Notes: generated by a model from the letters alone, not told the origin. A DNA stretch of 64,000 nucleotides from Actinokineospora fastidiosa (GCF_014648415.1 NZ_BMRB01000005.1:124001-188000); one strand, 5' to 3'; numbered from the stretch's first letter, positions 19,615 to 28,935 are shown. A program made the numbers and translations.

Positions 19615-20583
19615 TCAGCGCCGCCGCCCGGTGATGCCGACGGGCCACCAGTACTCGCGGAGGACGTCGTAGCCGCTTGCGGTGAACCAGGACTTGATCT
19701 CCGCGGCCGTGTAGGTGTCGCGGTATCGCGGGGAGAGGACGTCGAACCAGGTGAGGGCCAGTTCGGCGTAGTGGCGGCGGCGGGTGAGGATGCGGCCGTG
19801 GGTGGAGCGGGCCACGAGGGCGCGGACGCCCGGGAGGGCGGCGACGGCGTTGAGGACGCGGACCGCGGCCAGTGTCGGCAGGGACAGGAGGCGGGACAGG
19901 CGGTAGACGGTCGAGTGGCGCCACGAGTGCAGGCCGAACGGGCGCAGCAGGTCGCGGACGAGCACGAGTGGGCTGAGCTTCCGCTGGTACACCCACACGA
20001 ACAGCTCCCCGCCCGGCCGCACGGCCTTCGCCAGTGACGCGAACGCCCCGCGTGTGTCACCGGTGTGGTGGATGACGCCGTTGCACCACAAGAGGTCTAC
20101 GCTCCCCTCCGGGAACGGCAGGGCGAACACGCTCGCCTGCACCACGTGCAGGTTCGGCAGGTCCGCCGCGGCCTTGCGCACCTCCGCGATCGCCGGGTTG
20201 AGGTCGACGGCGACGACCGTGGCCTCCGGGTGCCGCCGGGCGATCGCCGCGGTGAGCTTGCCGCTGCCGCAGCCCGCGTCGACGATCACCTTGCCCGCCA
20301 ACGAGTCCCACACGTCGAAGACGGTGTCGAACTGCGCCAGGTCCTCCTCGATCGTGCGGCCGAACACCGTGTCGGACTCGAACCCGCCGTCGTGGAAGGT
20401 CTGCCACTCGAAGCCGAAGCTGGCGGCCGCGTGGCTGGCCCGCGCCTCATCGGCGGCGAACCGGACCACCCCGTCCTCCACCGGGTAGACCACGTCGCAT
20501 TCCTTGCACACCAGGCCGTCCGCCGCTTCCAACCCGCCGTGACAGGCCGGACAGGCCAACAAGGCCAGGGTCGACTCCCGCAT
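19615..20583 (-). CDS. SAM-dependent methyltransferase with N-terminal Trm112-like zinc ribbon
   Basis: 322 residues from the ATG at 20583, with GGAGGGGG 6 bp upstream. Residues about 8-45 form a zinc ribbon (CPACHGGLEAADGLVCKEC). Then comes a class I methyltransferase fold with motif I VIVDAGCGSGKLTAAIA near 95-110, the acidic VVAVDLNP and the post-I region DLLWCNGVIHHTGD. The C-terminal third (RRHYAELALTWFDVLSPRYRDTYT) resembles methyltransferases of surface-sugar or natural-product pathways. The substrate is unknown. It is divergent from cebE across a 606-bp region that holds two CebR boxes, so sugar-responsive control is possible. Confidence 0.82.
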   Translation of the reverse strand: MRESTLALLACPACHGGLEAADGLVCKECDVVYPVEDGVVRFAADEARASHAAASFGFEWQTFHDGGFESDTVFGRTIEEDLAQFDTVFDVWDSLAGKVIVDAGCGSGKLTAAIARRHPEATVVAVDLNPAIAEVRKAAADLPNLHVVQASVFALPFPEGSVDLLWCNGVIHHTGDTRGAFASLAKAVRPGGELFVWVYQRKLSPLVLVRDLLRPFGLHSWRHSTVYRLSRLLSLPTLAAVRVLNAVAALPGVRALVARSTHGRILTRRRHYAELALTWFDVLSPRYRDTYTAAEIKSWFTASGYDVLREYWWPVGITGRRR

Positions 20584-20729
20584 CCCGCTCCCCCTCCGTC
20601 GCGTTGTCCCCAACTCACGCCGGAACATCGCGGTGACGGCGGGCGCGTCTCAGCGCGGAGCCGATCTTCACTCGATGAGAGCAGCCTTCCTTGCCGCGCA
20701 ACGGAAGGACTGCACCGAACGGACCTGAT

Positions 20730-20849
20730 CCGGTGGGCGGCGGCAGGAGCGACTACCGCCGCCCACCGGCCGACCGGGGGACCGCCGGTCGGGGCGCGGG
20801 GTTGGGCTGCCCGTCCGAGGCGGGGCGGGACGACACCGCCTCGGACGGG
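20730..20849. repeat. Three tandem perfect hairpins in the cebE upstream region
   Basis: Hairpin 1: CCGGTGGGCGGCGG (20730-20743) pairs with 20756-20769, 14 bp, 12-nt loop. Hairpin 2: CCGACCGG (20770-20777) pairs with 20785-20792, 8 bp, 7-nt loop. Hairpin 3: CCCGTCCGAGGCGG (20810-20823) pairs with 20836-20849, 14 bp, 12-nt loop. They follow each other almost without gap, between two divergently transcribed genes, where a terminator is not expected. The rest of the 20,584-21,189 intergenic stretch holds the CebR boxes and cebE promoter listed below and no credible gene. Confidence 0.7.
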
Positions 20850-20875
20850 CTCGTTCGCGTGGAGCGCTCACCTTC

Positions 20876-20889
20876 TGGGAGCGCTCCCA
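20876..20889. promoter_or_regulatory. CebR box 1 (distal)
   Basis: Perfect 14-bp palindrome TGGGAGCGCTCCCA, the known CebR operator of Streptomyces cellobiose genes. It lies 314 bp before cebE and 293 bp before the methyltransferase start, exactly 242 bp from box 2. Confidence 0.85.
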
Positions 20890-21074
20890 GCACAGGGTAA
20901 CCACGACAAAACCGGCCTGTAAACCCCCGACTGCCCAGTGCATAGCCGCGACTGTCACACACCGAAGCGGCACGACTACCCGAAAGACTGCCGAAACACC
21001 ACGTTTCCGCCGGTAGCACCCCCGTGAACGACGTAACCCCAGCCGCCGAGCCCGAAACGTTACGTTGCACCTCC

Positions 21075-21131
21075 TTGACATGCGTTTGTGGCCCCGAGCA
21101 CACTGCTCCCACCCAGCTGGGAGCGCTCCCA
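21075..21131 (+). promoter_or_regulatory. cebE promoter: cebE promoter with CebR box 2
   Basis: A perfect -35 hexamer TTGACA at 21075-21080 is followed after 18 bp by a weak -10 (CACACT, 21099). The second perfect CebR box TGGGAGCGCTCCCA at 21118-21131 sits at the expected transcription start and would block initiation or clearance when CebR is bound. The leader from there to the cebE GTG is about 60 nt. Confidence 0.75.
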
Positions 21132-21189
21132 GGAAGACTCGCACTGGTGACCCAGAGACGGCCACCGGCGCCAACCCATAGGGGTAGCT

Positions 21190-22485
21190 GTGCGTCAACT
21201 GTTCCGGAGGGCACTGGCCCTCAGTGCCGCGGTAACGCTCTCAGGCGGCGTGCTGGCCGCCTGCGGCTCCAGCGACGACACCGGAGGAAACGGCTCCGAC
21301 GGCGGTCCCATCGAGCTGACCATCGGCACCTTCACCGAGTTCGGCTACGAGGACCTGCTGGAGGAGTACCAGCGGCTGAACCCGAACATCAAGATCAAGC
21401 ACAACAAGACCGGCCAGGGCGGTCCGTACCACCAGCAGCTGTTCACCAAGCTCGGCGCGGGCTCCGGCCTCGAGGACGTCGTCGCGATCGAGGAGGGCCA
21501 CCTCTCCGACGTCATGGCCAAGGCCAGCCTGTTCAACAACCTGCTCGAGATCGGCCCCAAGGACGTCACCGCCGACCGCTGGCTGGACTGGAAGTCGCAG
21601 CAGGCGACCACCAAGGACGGCAAGCTCATCGGCTACGGCACCGACATCGGCCCGCTGGCCATGTGCTACCGCAAGGACCTGTTCGAGGCGGCGGGCCTGC
21701 CCAGCGACCCCGAGGGCGTCAAGCCGCTGTTCGAGACCTGGGACTCCTACTTCGCCGCTGGCGACCAGTTCATCGCCAAGAGCGACGCCGCCTGGTACGA
21801 CGCGAACGCCCAGATCTTCAACGCGATGCACAACCAGCTGCCGGTCGGCTTCTTCGACACCAGCGACCAGCTGGTGATCGAGACCAACGCCGACATCAAG
21901 GCCAACTGGGACAAGGTGACCGCCGCGAGCGGCCGCGGCCAGTCCGCTGGCCTGGTCGCCTTCAGCAACGAGTGGAACTCCGGCTTCAAGTCCGGCGCGT
22001 TCGCCACCAAGACCTGCCCGTCCTGGATGCTCGGCGTGATCAAGAACCAGGCCGGTCCGGAGAACAAGGGCAAGTGGGCCGTGACCGACGCCTTCCCCGG
22101 CGGCGGCGGCAACTGGGGCGGCTCGTTCCTCGCGGTCCCGACGCAGAGCAAGCACCCGCAGGAGGCCGCGAAGCTCGCCGCCTGGCTGACCGCGCCCGAG
22201 CAGCAGATCAAGGCGTTCGGCAAGACCGGCAACTTCCCCAGCCAGAAGGCCGCGCAGACCGCGCCGGAGCTGCTGGAGAAGACCGACGACTACTTCGGCG
22301 TCAAGGCGGGCGAGCTGTTCGCCAAGCAGGCGGCCAAGGTCGGCCAGGCGCAGTACAAGGGCCCCGGTGACGGCCGCATCCAGGAGAACGTGACCAGCCC
22401 TGCCCTGCAGTCGGTCGAGCAGGGCACCTCGCCCGCCGACGCGTGGGCGCAGGTGGTCGACGGCGCGACGAAGATCGCGAAGTAG
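21190..22485 (+). CDS. cebE: Cellobiose/cello-oligosaccharide-binding lipoprotein CebE
   Basis: 431 residues from a GTG. The signal peptide ends in the lipobox VLAAC with the lipidated Cys at position 25. The body is a family 1 ABC sugar-binding protein (LTIGTFTEFGYEDLLEEYQRLNP... MCYRKDLFEAAGLP). It captures cellobiose and cellotriose at the cell surface and hands them to CebFG. Placement directly behind a perfect CebR box, and ahead of matching permeases, a GH1 beta-glucosidase and a CebR regulator, makes the assignment firm. No dedicated ATPase is in the operon; Streptomyces ceb systems borrow the shared ATPase MsiK, and the same is expected here. Confidence 0.93.
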   Translation: MRQLFRRALALSAAVTLSGGVLAACGSSDDTGGNGSDGGPIELTIGTFTEFGYEDLLEEYQRLNPNIKIKHNKTGQGGPYHQQLFTKLGAGSGLEDVVAIEEGHLSDVMAKASLFNNLLEIGPKDVTADRWLDWKSQQATTKDGKLIGYGTDIGPLAMCYRKDLFEAAGLPSDPEGVKPLFETWDSYFAAGDQFIAKSDAAWYDANAQIFNAMHNQLPVGFFDTSDQLVIETNADIKANWDKVTAASGRGQSAGLVAFSNEWNSGFKSGAFATKTCPSWMLGVIKNQAGPENKGKWAVTDAFPGGGGNWGGSFLAVPTQSKHPQEAAKLAAWLTAPEQQIKAFGKTGNFPSQKAAQTAPELLEKTDDYFGVKAGELFAKQAAKVGQAQYKGPGDGRIQENVTSPALQSVEQGTSPADAWAQVVDGATKIAK

Positions 22486-22488
22486 CGC

Positions 22489-23475
22489 ATGGCAACCGAT
22501 CTGCAGGAGAGCCCGGCCCGCGCCCCCCGGCGCGGGCCGGGCTCCCCGGCGCGTCCGGGCATGCGCGACAAGCTCGCGCGGTGGGACGTCAAGCTCTCGC
22601 CCTACCTGTACGTTGCGCCGTTCTTCATCGTCTTCGGCATCGTCGGCCTGTTCCCGCTGCTCTACACCGGGTACGTCTCGCTGTTCGACTGGGAGCTCAT
22701 CGAGGACAGCCCCGAGTTCATCGGGCTGGACAACTACGTCGACCTGATGGTCGACGAGCAGTTCTGGAAGGTGCTGGTCAACACCCTCAGCATCTTCCTG
22801 CTCTCCAGCATCCCGCAGATCATCATCGCGGTGCTGATCGCCTACCTGCTCAACACCCGGCTGCGCGCGCCCACGACGTGGCGCATCAGCGTGCTGCTGC
22901 CGTACGTGGCCTCGCTGGTCGCGCTGGGCATCATCTTCGCCAACCTGTTCGGGCCGCAGTTCGGCCTGGTCAACTCCATCCTGGAGACCTTCGGCATCGA
23001 TCGGATCGACTGGCAGGCCGACCGGTTCTCCAGCCACGTGGCCATCGCGGTCATGGTGAACTGGCGCTGGACCGGCTACAACGCGCTGATCGTCCTCGCC
23101 GCGATGCAGGCCATCCCCCGCGACCTCTACGAGGCCGCGGTCGTCGACGGCGCGTCCTCGCTGCGCCGGTTCGTCAGCATCACGCTCCCGCTGCTGCGCC
23201 CGACGCTGATCTTCGTGGTCATCACCTCGACCATCGGCGGCCTGCAGATCTTCACCGAGCCCAAGCTGTTCTCCGAGATGCCCGGCTCGAACAACGGCGG
23301 CGCGACCAACCAGTACCAGACGGTGACGCTCTACATGTACCAGTCGGCCTTCGAGCAGCAGGACTTCGGCTACGCCTCGGCGATCGCCTGGGTGCTGTTC
23401 GTGATCATCATCGTGATCGCGCTGATCAACTTCCTGCTGACCCGCAGGCTGGCCGGAACGGGGTCCGGACGATGA
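22489..23475 (+). CDS. cebF: Cellobiose ABC transporter permease CebF
   Basis: 328 residues, six predicted membrane helices after a cytoplasmic Arg/Pro-rich N-terminus. The EAA loop LYEAAVVDGASSLRRFVSITLPLLRP, which couples to the ATPase, is typical of MalF-type sugar permeases. Starts 3 bp after the cebE stop, and its own stop overlaps the cebG start (ATGA), so cebE-cebF-cebG are translationally coupled. Confidence 0.93.
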   Translation: MATDLQESPARAPRRGPGSPARPGMRDKLARWDVKLSPYLYVAPFFIVFGIVGLFPLLYTGYVSLFDWELIEDSPEFIGLDNYVDLMVDEQFWKVLVNTLSIFLLSSIPQIIIAVLIAYLLNTRLRAPTTWRISVLLPYVASLVALGIIFANLFGPQFGLVNSILETFGIDRIDWQADRFSSHVAIAVMVNWRWTGYNALIVLAAMQAIPRDLYEAAVVDGASSLRRFVSITLPLLRPTLIFVVITSTIGGLQIFTEPKLFSEMPGSNNGGATNQYQTVTLYMYQSAFEQQDFGYASAIAWVLFVIIIVIALINFLLTRRLAGTGSGR

Positions 23476-24368
23476 CCATGACCGGATCGCGCCCGACCGC
23501 CCTGCCCACCAAGGCGTTGCGGCGCAGCGCGCGCAACGAGAACCGGTCCTCCGGCGGGCGGGCCGGGTTCTGGACCTACGGGATGCTGCTGGCCTTCGTG
23601 GCGGGCTCGGTGTTCCCGTTCTACTGGCAGTTCCTGGTCGCCTCGCGCGACTCGTCGATGCTCACCGACAAGATCCCGCCGCTGCTGCCGGGCGGGAACT
23701 TCTTCGACAACGCCGCCCGGGTGTTCGACTCGGTGCCGTTCTGGAAGTCGCTGGGCAACAGCCTGATCGTGGCGGGCACGGTCACGTTCACGACGGTGCT
23801 GTTCTCCACGCTCGCCGGGTTCGCCTTCGCCAAGCTGCGCTTCCGCGGCCGCAACGGGCTGTTCCTGTTCGTCGTGGCGACGCTGGCGGTGCCGACCCAG
23901 CTGGGCATCATCCCGCTCTACATGGCGATGTCGGAGTTCGGCTGGACCGGCGAGCTGCAGGCGGTGATCGTGCCGAACCTGGTGACCGCCATCGGCGTCT
24001 TCTGGATGCGCCAGTACACCGTGGAGGCGGTGCCGTACGAGCTGATCGAGGCCGCCCGGGTGGACGGCTGCTCGATGCTGCGCACGTTCTGGCACGTCTG
24101 CCTGCCCGCGGTGCGGCCCGCGGCGGCGTTCCTCGGCATGTTCACGTTCATGACGTCGTGGAACGACTTCCTGTGGCCGCTGGTCGTGCTCAACGCCGAC
24201 AACCCCACCGTCCAGCTGGCCCTGGAGCGCCTGCAGTCGGGCTACTACATCGACTACTCGCTGGTGCTCGCGGGGACGACGCTGGCGACCGTTCCCGTTC
24301 TCATCGTCTTCGTCCTGCTCGGCCGCCAGATCGTGGCGGGCATCATGCAGGGCGCCGTTAAGGGGTGA
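23472..24368 (+). CDS. cebG: Cellobiose ABC transporter permease CebG
   Basis: 298 residues from the ATG at 23472. MalG-type permease with six membrane helices and EAA loop LIEAARVDGCSMLRTFWHVCLPAVRP. Forms the channel with CebF. Its stop overlaps the GTG of the beta-glucosidase gene by 4 bp (GTGA). Confidence 0.93.
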   Translation: MTMTGSRPTALPTKALRRSARNENRSSGGRAGFWTYGMLLAFVAGSVFPFYWQFLVASRDSSMLTDKIPPLLPGGNFFDNAARVFDSVPFWKSLGNSLIVAGTVTFTTVLFSTLAGFAFAKLRFRGRNGLFLFVVATLAVPTQLGIIPLYMAMSEFGWTGELQAVIVPNLVTAIGVFWMRQYTVEAVPYELIEAARVDGCSMLRTFWHVCLPAVRPAAAFLGMFTFMTSWNDFLWPLVVLNADNPTVQLALERLQSGYYIDYSLVLAGTTLATVPVLIVFVLLGRQIVAGIMQGAVKG

Positions 24369-25777
24369 CCTTGTCCGTCCAGACTGCGTTCGACGAGGGC
24401 GGCACGACCGCTGAGACCCGGCGGTTCCCACCCGGATTCCTGTGGGGCGCGGCCACCGCCGCCTACCAGGTCGAGGGCTCCACCACGGCGGACGGCCGCA
24501 CACCGTCCATCTGGGACACCTTCAGCGCCACCCCGGGCCGGGTGGCGGGCGGGGACACCGGTGAGCCAGCGGCCGACCACTACCGGCGCATGCCGCAGGA
24601 CGTCGCGCTGATGCGCGAGCTGGGGCTGGGCGCCTACCGGTTCTCGCTGTCCTGGCCGCGCGTGCGGCCCGACGGCGGCCCGGAGAACCCGGCGGGCCTC
24701 GACTTCTACGACCGGCTGGTGGACGAGCTGCTGGCGGCGGGGATCACCCCGGTCGCCACGCTCTACCACTGGGACCTGCCGCAGAAGCTGGAGGACCTGG
24801 GCGGCTGGACGGCGCGCGGCACCGCCCACCGCTTCGCCGACTACGCCGAGTCGGCCGCCCGCAGGCTCGGCGACCGCGTGCCGGTGTGGAGCACGCTGAA
24901 CGAGCCGTGGTGCTCGGCGTTCCTCGGCTACGGCACCGGCGTGCACGCGCCGGGCCGCACCAGCGGCCGGGACGCGCTCGCCGCGGCGCACCACCTGCTG
25001 CTCGCCCACGGGCTGGGCATGCAGGCGCTGCGCGCGCACGCGCCGTCGGCGGCGTCGGGCATCACGGTCAACCTGTACCCGGTGTTCGCCGCCGACCCGG
25101 AGTCCGCCGCCGACCAGGACGCCGCCCGCCGGATCGACGGGCTGCAGAACCGGCTGTTCCTCGACCCGGTGCTGCGCGGCCGGTACCCCGAGGACGTGCT
25201 GGCCGACGTCGCCGAGTACGGGATGGCCGAGCACATCCAGGACGGCGACCTGGCGGTGATCAGCGCGCCGGTGGACTTCGTCGGGGTGAACTTCTACCGC
25301 GACTGGTGCGTCTCCGCTGTCGACACCGGCGACTTCGACCCCGGCTGGCCGGGCAGCGAGCGGGTGACGTTCCGCTCGCGCGGGCTGCCGGTGACGGCGT
25401 CGGGGTGGGAGGTGCGCGCGGCCGGGCTCACCGAGTGCCTGGTGGAGGCCGACCGCAGGTATCCGGGCATGGCCTGGTACGTCAACGAGAACGGCGCCGC
25501 CTACGACGACACCCTGGTCGACGGCACGGTGGACGACGCCGAACGCCTGGCGTACCTGCGCGACCACGTCGTCGCCGCGCACGCGGCGATCGAGGCGGGC
25601 GTGGACCTGCGCGGGTACTTCTACTGGTCCTTCCTGGACAACTTCGAGTGGGCGCATGGCTACGCGCACCGGTTCGGCCTGGTGCACGTCGACTACGCGA
25701 CCCAGGCCAGAACGCCGAAGAGCAGCGCGCGCTGGTATTCGCGCCTGGCCCGGGCCAACGCGGTCCCAGAGCGATGA
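24365..25777 (+). CDS. bglC: Beta-glucosidase, glycoside hydrolase family 1 (BglC)
   Basis: 470 residues, no signal peptide: a cytoplasmic enzyme that splits imported cellobiose into glucose. GH1 hallmarks: FPPGFLWGAATAAYQVEG at the start, acid/base Glu180 in TLNEPW, nucleophile Glu375 in VNENGAA (the usual ITENG is altered to VNENG but the Glu is kept), and YFYWSFLDNFEWAHGY near the end. Coupled to cebG and to cebR by 4-bp overlaps. In Streptomyces, BglC removes the cellobiose inducer and so closes the CebR switch. Confidence 0.93.
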   Translation: MTLSVQTAFDEGGTTAETRRFPPGFLWGAATAAYQVEGSTTADGRTPSIWDTFSATPGRVAGGDTGEPAADHYRRMPQDVALMRELGLGAYRFSLSWPRVRPDGGPENPAGLDFYDRLVDELLAAGITPVATLYHWDLPQKLEDLGGWTARGTAHRFADYAESAARRLGDRVPVWSTLNEPWCSAFLGYGTGVHAPGRTSGRDALAAAHHLLLAHGLGMQALRAHAPSAASGITVNLYPVFAADPESAADQDAARRIDGLQNRLFLDPVLRGRYPEDVLADVAEYGMAEHIQDGDLAVISAPVDFVGVNFYRDWCVSAVDTGDFDPGWPGSERVTFRSRGLPVTASGWEVRAAGLTECLVEADRRYPGMAWYVNENGAAYDDTLVDGTVDDAERLAYLRDHVVAAHAAIEAGVDLRGYFYWSFLDNFEWAHGYAHRFGLVHVDYATQARTPKSSARWYSRLARANAVPER

Positions 25778-26793
25778 GCGAGGCGATCGACCGCGCCCCG
25801 GTGACCCTGGAGGAAGTGGCCAGGGCCGCCGGGGTGTCCCGGTCCACGGTGTCGCGGGTCATCAACGACCTGCCGGGGGTGAGCAAGCGGGCCAGGGAGG
25901 CGGTGGCCGAGGCGATCACGTCGCTGCGGTACGTGCCCAACCAGGCCGCGCGCAACCTGGTGACGCGACGAACGGACTCCATCGCGGTGGTGGTCTCCGA
26001 GAAGGGCGACCAGGTCTTCGGCGACCCGTTCTTCGCGGGCGTGCTGCGGGGCGTCTCGGCCGGGCTCGGGACGAGCCACAAGCAGCTCGTCCTGCTGATG
26101 AGCCAGGGCGACGCGGACCGGGACACGCTGGAGAACTACCTGTGCAGCGGGCACGTCGACGGCGCGATCGTCGTCAGCCTGCACGGCAACGACCTGCTGC
26201 CCCGGCGGCTGGTCGACGCCGGGCTGCCGGTGGTGCTGGTGGGACGGCCGCTCGCGGGCGGGTCCGTGCCCTACGTCGACTCCGACAACCTGACCGGCGG
26301 GCTGGTCGCGGCCCGGCACCTGCTCTCGCTCGGCCGCTCGCGGATCGGGACGATCGCGGGCCCGGACGACATGGCGGTGGGCATCGACCGGCTGATCGGC
26401 TGGCGGCGCGCGCTCGGGGACGCCAAGCGCCCCACGGACGCGGTCGTGCACAGCCGGTTCTCCATCGACGCGGGCGCGCGGGCGATGGAGGAACTGCTGG
26501 AGCGCCACCCCGATGTGGACGCGGTGTTCGCCGCGGCCGACATCATCGCGGTGGGGGCCATGCAGTTCCTGCAGAGCCGGGGCGTGCGCGTGCCGGAGGA
26601 CATCGCCATCGTCGGCTTCGACGACTCGGTGCTGGCGACGATGGCGTCACCGCCGCTGACGACCGTGCGCCAGCCGGTCGAGGAGCTGGGGCGGACGACG
26701 ACGTGGCGGCTGCTGGCCCAGCTGGCCGGGGAGCGCCACCTGCCGCCGTCGATCCTGCTGCCGACCGAGCTGATCCTGCGCTCGTCAGCCTGA
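25774..26793 (+). CDS. cebR: LacI-family cellobiose repressor CebR
   Basis: 339 residues. N-terminal HTH TLEEVARAAGVSRSTVSRVIND with hinge helix region VPNQAARNLVTRRT, then a periplasmic-binding-protein-like sensor domain. It is the last gene of cebEFG-bglC-cebR rather than a separate upstream gene as in Streptomyces, so it should be controlled by its own boxes. The boxes at 20876 and 21118 are its expected targets. A close paralogue with the same recognition helix is encoded at 35153. The 3' end overlaps the convergent exporter gene by 9 bp. Confidence 0.92.
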   Translation: MSEAIDRAPVTLEEVARAAGVSRSTVSRVINDLPGVSKRAREAVAEAITSLRYVPNQAARNLVTRRTDSIAVVVSEKGDQVFGDPFFAGVLRGVSAGLGTSHKQLVLLMSQGDADRDTLENYLCSGHVDGAIVVSLHGNDLLPRRLVDAGLPVVLVGRPLAGGSVPYVDSDNLTGGLVAARHLLSLGRSRIGTIAGPDDMAVGIDRLIGWRRALGDAKRPTDAVVHSRFSIDAGARAMEELLERHPDVDAVFAAADIIAVGAMQFLQSRGVRVPEDIAIVGFDDSVLATMASPPLTTVRQPVEELGRTTTWRLLAQLAGERHLPPSILLPTELILRSSA

Positions 26794-28434
26794 CCAGGCG
26801 TTGACCAGGCCCGCGTACTGCTCCGAGCGCCGGGCCAGGTCGGCGTGCGCGCCGAGCAGCGTGTGCCTGCCGTCGAGCAGGAGCACCCGCGAGGCGCGCT
26901 CTGCGGAGGACATGCGGTGGGCGATGACGACGAGGATGCCGCCGCGGTCGGCGATGGCCCGCTCCGCGGCGGCCTCCTGCCGGGCGGTCAGGTGCGAGGT
27001 GGCCTCGTCGAGGACCACGATCGGCGCGTCCGTGGCGTGGACGCGGGCGAGGGCGATCAGCTGGCGGTCGGCGGGGTCGAGCGCGCTGGCGTCGGCGTCG
27101 AGCTCGAGGTGGGCAGCGCCGACCTCGCGCGCGGCCTGGGCCAGGCGGTCGTCGGGGGCGTCGGGGTTGAGGAGGGCGATGTTCTCTCGGACGGTGCCCG
27201 CGAAGACGTAGGCCTCCTGCGGGGTGAACGCGATGAGGGCGGGGTCTATGCGGTCGACCGGGACGCCGCCGATCTCGACCGTGCCGTGCTGGACGGGGAG
27301 GAGCCCGGTGAGCAGCGCGGCCAGCGTGGACTTGCCGATGCCGGACGGGCCGACGACGCAGAGGTGGTCGCCGGGGCGCAGGTCGATGTCGAAGTCCGCG
27401 AGCACGGGCTCGGCGTGCTCACCCCAGCGGTGGGTGAGCCCGCGGACGGTGATCTCCGTGGTCTCGGGCCGTTCGGTGCCGGGTTCGTGGTCGTCGGTCG
27501 AGGCGGCCTCGGCGAGCCTGCGCAGGGCGACGATCAGGCGGAGGATCACGGTGCTGGTGGTGGCGGCGAGGCCGTTGAGCGCGGGGTAGAGCGAGCCGGT
27601 GAGGTAGACGAGGACGCCGAGCAGGGCCGCACCGCTCATGGTCGGCGGGGCCGTGGCCAGCACCAGGACGACCGGGAGGAACGCCCCGACCCCGACGACG
27701 GCGACCCGCAGCGCGGAAGCACTCGCCAACCGGGTAGCCGCCCTCGCTTGCGCGCGGGCGGCCTCTCTCACGGTCGACTCGGCGGTGTCGTAGGCAGCGC
27801 AGGCGGCGATGTCCGGCAGCCCGGCCAGTGCCTCCCCGGCGACCTTGGCGGTGGCCTCGTCGGCCAGCGTCAACTCCCGCTGCCCCTTTGCCAAGGCAGG
27901 CAACAACACCACGAACGCCCCCGCGGCCCCGGCCACCGGCAGCGCCACCGCCCACACCACATCCCCCGCGACAACCGCGACTCCCAGGACCGCCGCCACC
28001 GCCGTGACGACCATCCCCCGAGCCTGCACCAACATCCCGGCCGTGGCGTCCCGCACGATCTCGACATGCTGGGAAATCCGCGCCACCGCCGACGCATCCG
28101 GCGCGACCCGATGCCCCGTCCGATCCCGCAGCACCCCCCGAACGACAACCCCCACCAACGCGTCCCGCACGGGCTCGACGACCGCCCCCAACCGACTCCA
28201 CACCAACCGCGCCCCCAAGGCCCCCACCACGGCCACGCCGCCGAACGCCCCCAGCCAGGTGATGCCCTCAAGCGGCCTGCCCACCGCGAACCCTCGATCG
28301 ATGGCGGCCTGGACGAGGGCGCCGGAGAGGAAGGCGGGGAGGCCTTCGAGGATGGAGCAGGCCACGAGCACCAACCAGCCCCGCCACTGCGCCCCTAGTA
28401 CCCGCCAGTACTCGGCGGCGGCCCCGCCCTTCAC
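26785..28434 (-). CDS. ramB: ABC half-exporter, lanthipeptide type, with degenerate signature motif (RamB-like)
   Basis: 549 residues from a proposed GTG at 28434. Membrane domain with about six helices (about 15-300), then a nucleotide-binding domain. Walker A GPSGIGKST, Q-loop TPQE, Walker B IVVLDEATSHL and switch His VIAHR are intact, but the signature LSGGQ is replaced by LDPAD. The frame is open for another 166 codons upstream, encoding 19-residue Gly/Arg-rich repeats; I exclude these because the shorter form has the normal half-transporter length and begins just before the first helix. Last gene of the lanthipeptide operon; expected to pair with the protein encoded at 29375 and export the mature peptide. 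Confidence 0.8.
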   Translation of the reverse strand: MKGGAAAEYWRVLGAQWRGWLVLVACSILEGLPAFLSGALVQAAIDRGFAVGRPLEGITWLGAFGGVAVVGALGARLVWSRLGAVVEPVRDALVGVVVRGVLRDRTGHRVAPDASAVARISQHVEIVRDATAGMLVQARGMVVTAVAAVLGVAVVAGDVVWAVALPVAGAAGAFVVLLPALAKGQRELTLADEATAKVAGEALAGLPDIAACAAYDTAESTVREAARAQARAATRLASASALRVAVVGVGAFLPVVLVLATAPPTMSGAALLGVLVYLTGSLYPALNGLAATTSTVILRLIVALRRLAEAASTDDHEPGTERPETTEITVRGLTHRWGEHAEPVLADFDIDLRPGDHLCVVGPSGIGKSTLAALLTGLLPVQHGTVEIGGVPVDRIDPALIAFTPQEAYVFAGTVRENIALLNPDAPDDRLAQAAREVGAAHLELDADASALDPADRQLIALARVHATDAPIVVLDEATSHLTARQEAAAERAIADRGGILVVIAHRMSSAERASRVLLLDGRHTLLGAHADLARRSEQYAGLVNAWSG

Positions 28435-28479
28435 CGCACACCACCCAAAGCCGTCCCCTGCGCGAGGGCCACGGGCTTC

Positions 28480-28935
28480 AGCACGCAACCCTGCAAAGCC
28501 ATCCCCCGCCGCTCCCGCGCGATGACCCCGACCCCCGCTATGCAACCTTGCAGAGCCGTCCCCCATCGCTTTCGTTCGGCCCCCACCTCCACCACGCAAC
28601 CCTGCAATGTCGTCTCCCGCCGCCTTCGTCCGACGGCCCCCGCCCTCGCCACGCAACCCTGGAAAGCCGCCCCCCGCCGCTTCCGTCCGACGGCCCCGGC
28701 CCTCGCCACGCAACCCTGCAAAGCCGGCCCCCACCCCATGCACACGACGGCCTCCGCCGTCATCACACAACCACCCAAATCCGGGCCCCACCACATCCGC
28801 CCGACCCTCACCACGCAACCCTGCGAAGCCGTCCTCCGTCCCATCCGCGCGACGGCTCCGGCCCTCACCAGACAAACCCCTGAAACCGTTCCCCTCCCCA
28901 TCCCACCCGGGGCCGTGGCCATGCTTGACCACGCC
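28480..28935. repeat. 57-bp minisatellite between the two exporter genes
   Basis: Diverged direct repeats keyed on the word ACGCAACCCTG or a close variant, starting at 28483, 28540, 28594, 28651, 28708, 28765, 28813 and 28870; spacings are 57, 54, 57, 57, 57, 48 and 57 bp. A further copy starts at 29095, 225 bp on. Every spacing is a multiple of three. Read on the minus strand one frame gives 19-residue units of the form GFAGLRGEGRGRR; on the plus strand units like TAPALATQPCKA. It fills most of the 940-bp stretch 28,435-29,374, which has no recognisable intact gene. Confidence 0.8.

Noticed and set aside
28435-28932. N-terminal extension of the exporter gene made of 19-residue repeats
   Set aside because: Frame is open, but the repeat part resembles no transporter domain and the core protein from 28434 already has normal length. 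Kept as a repeat; translation left as a question.
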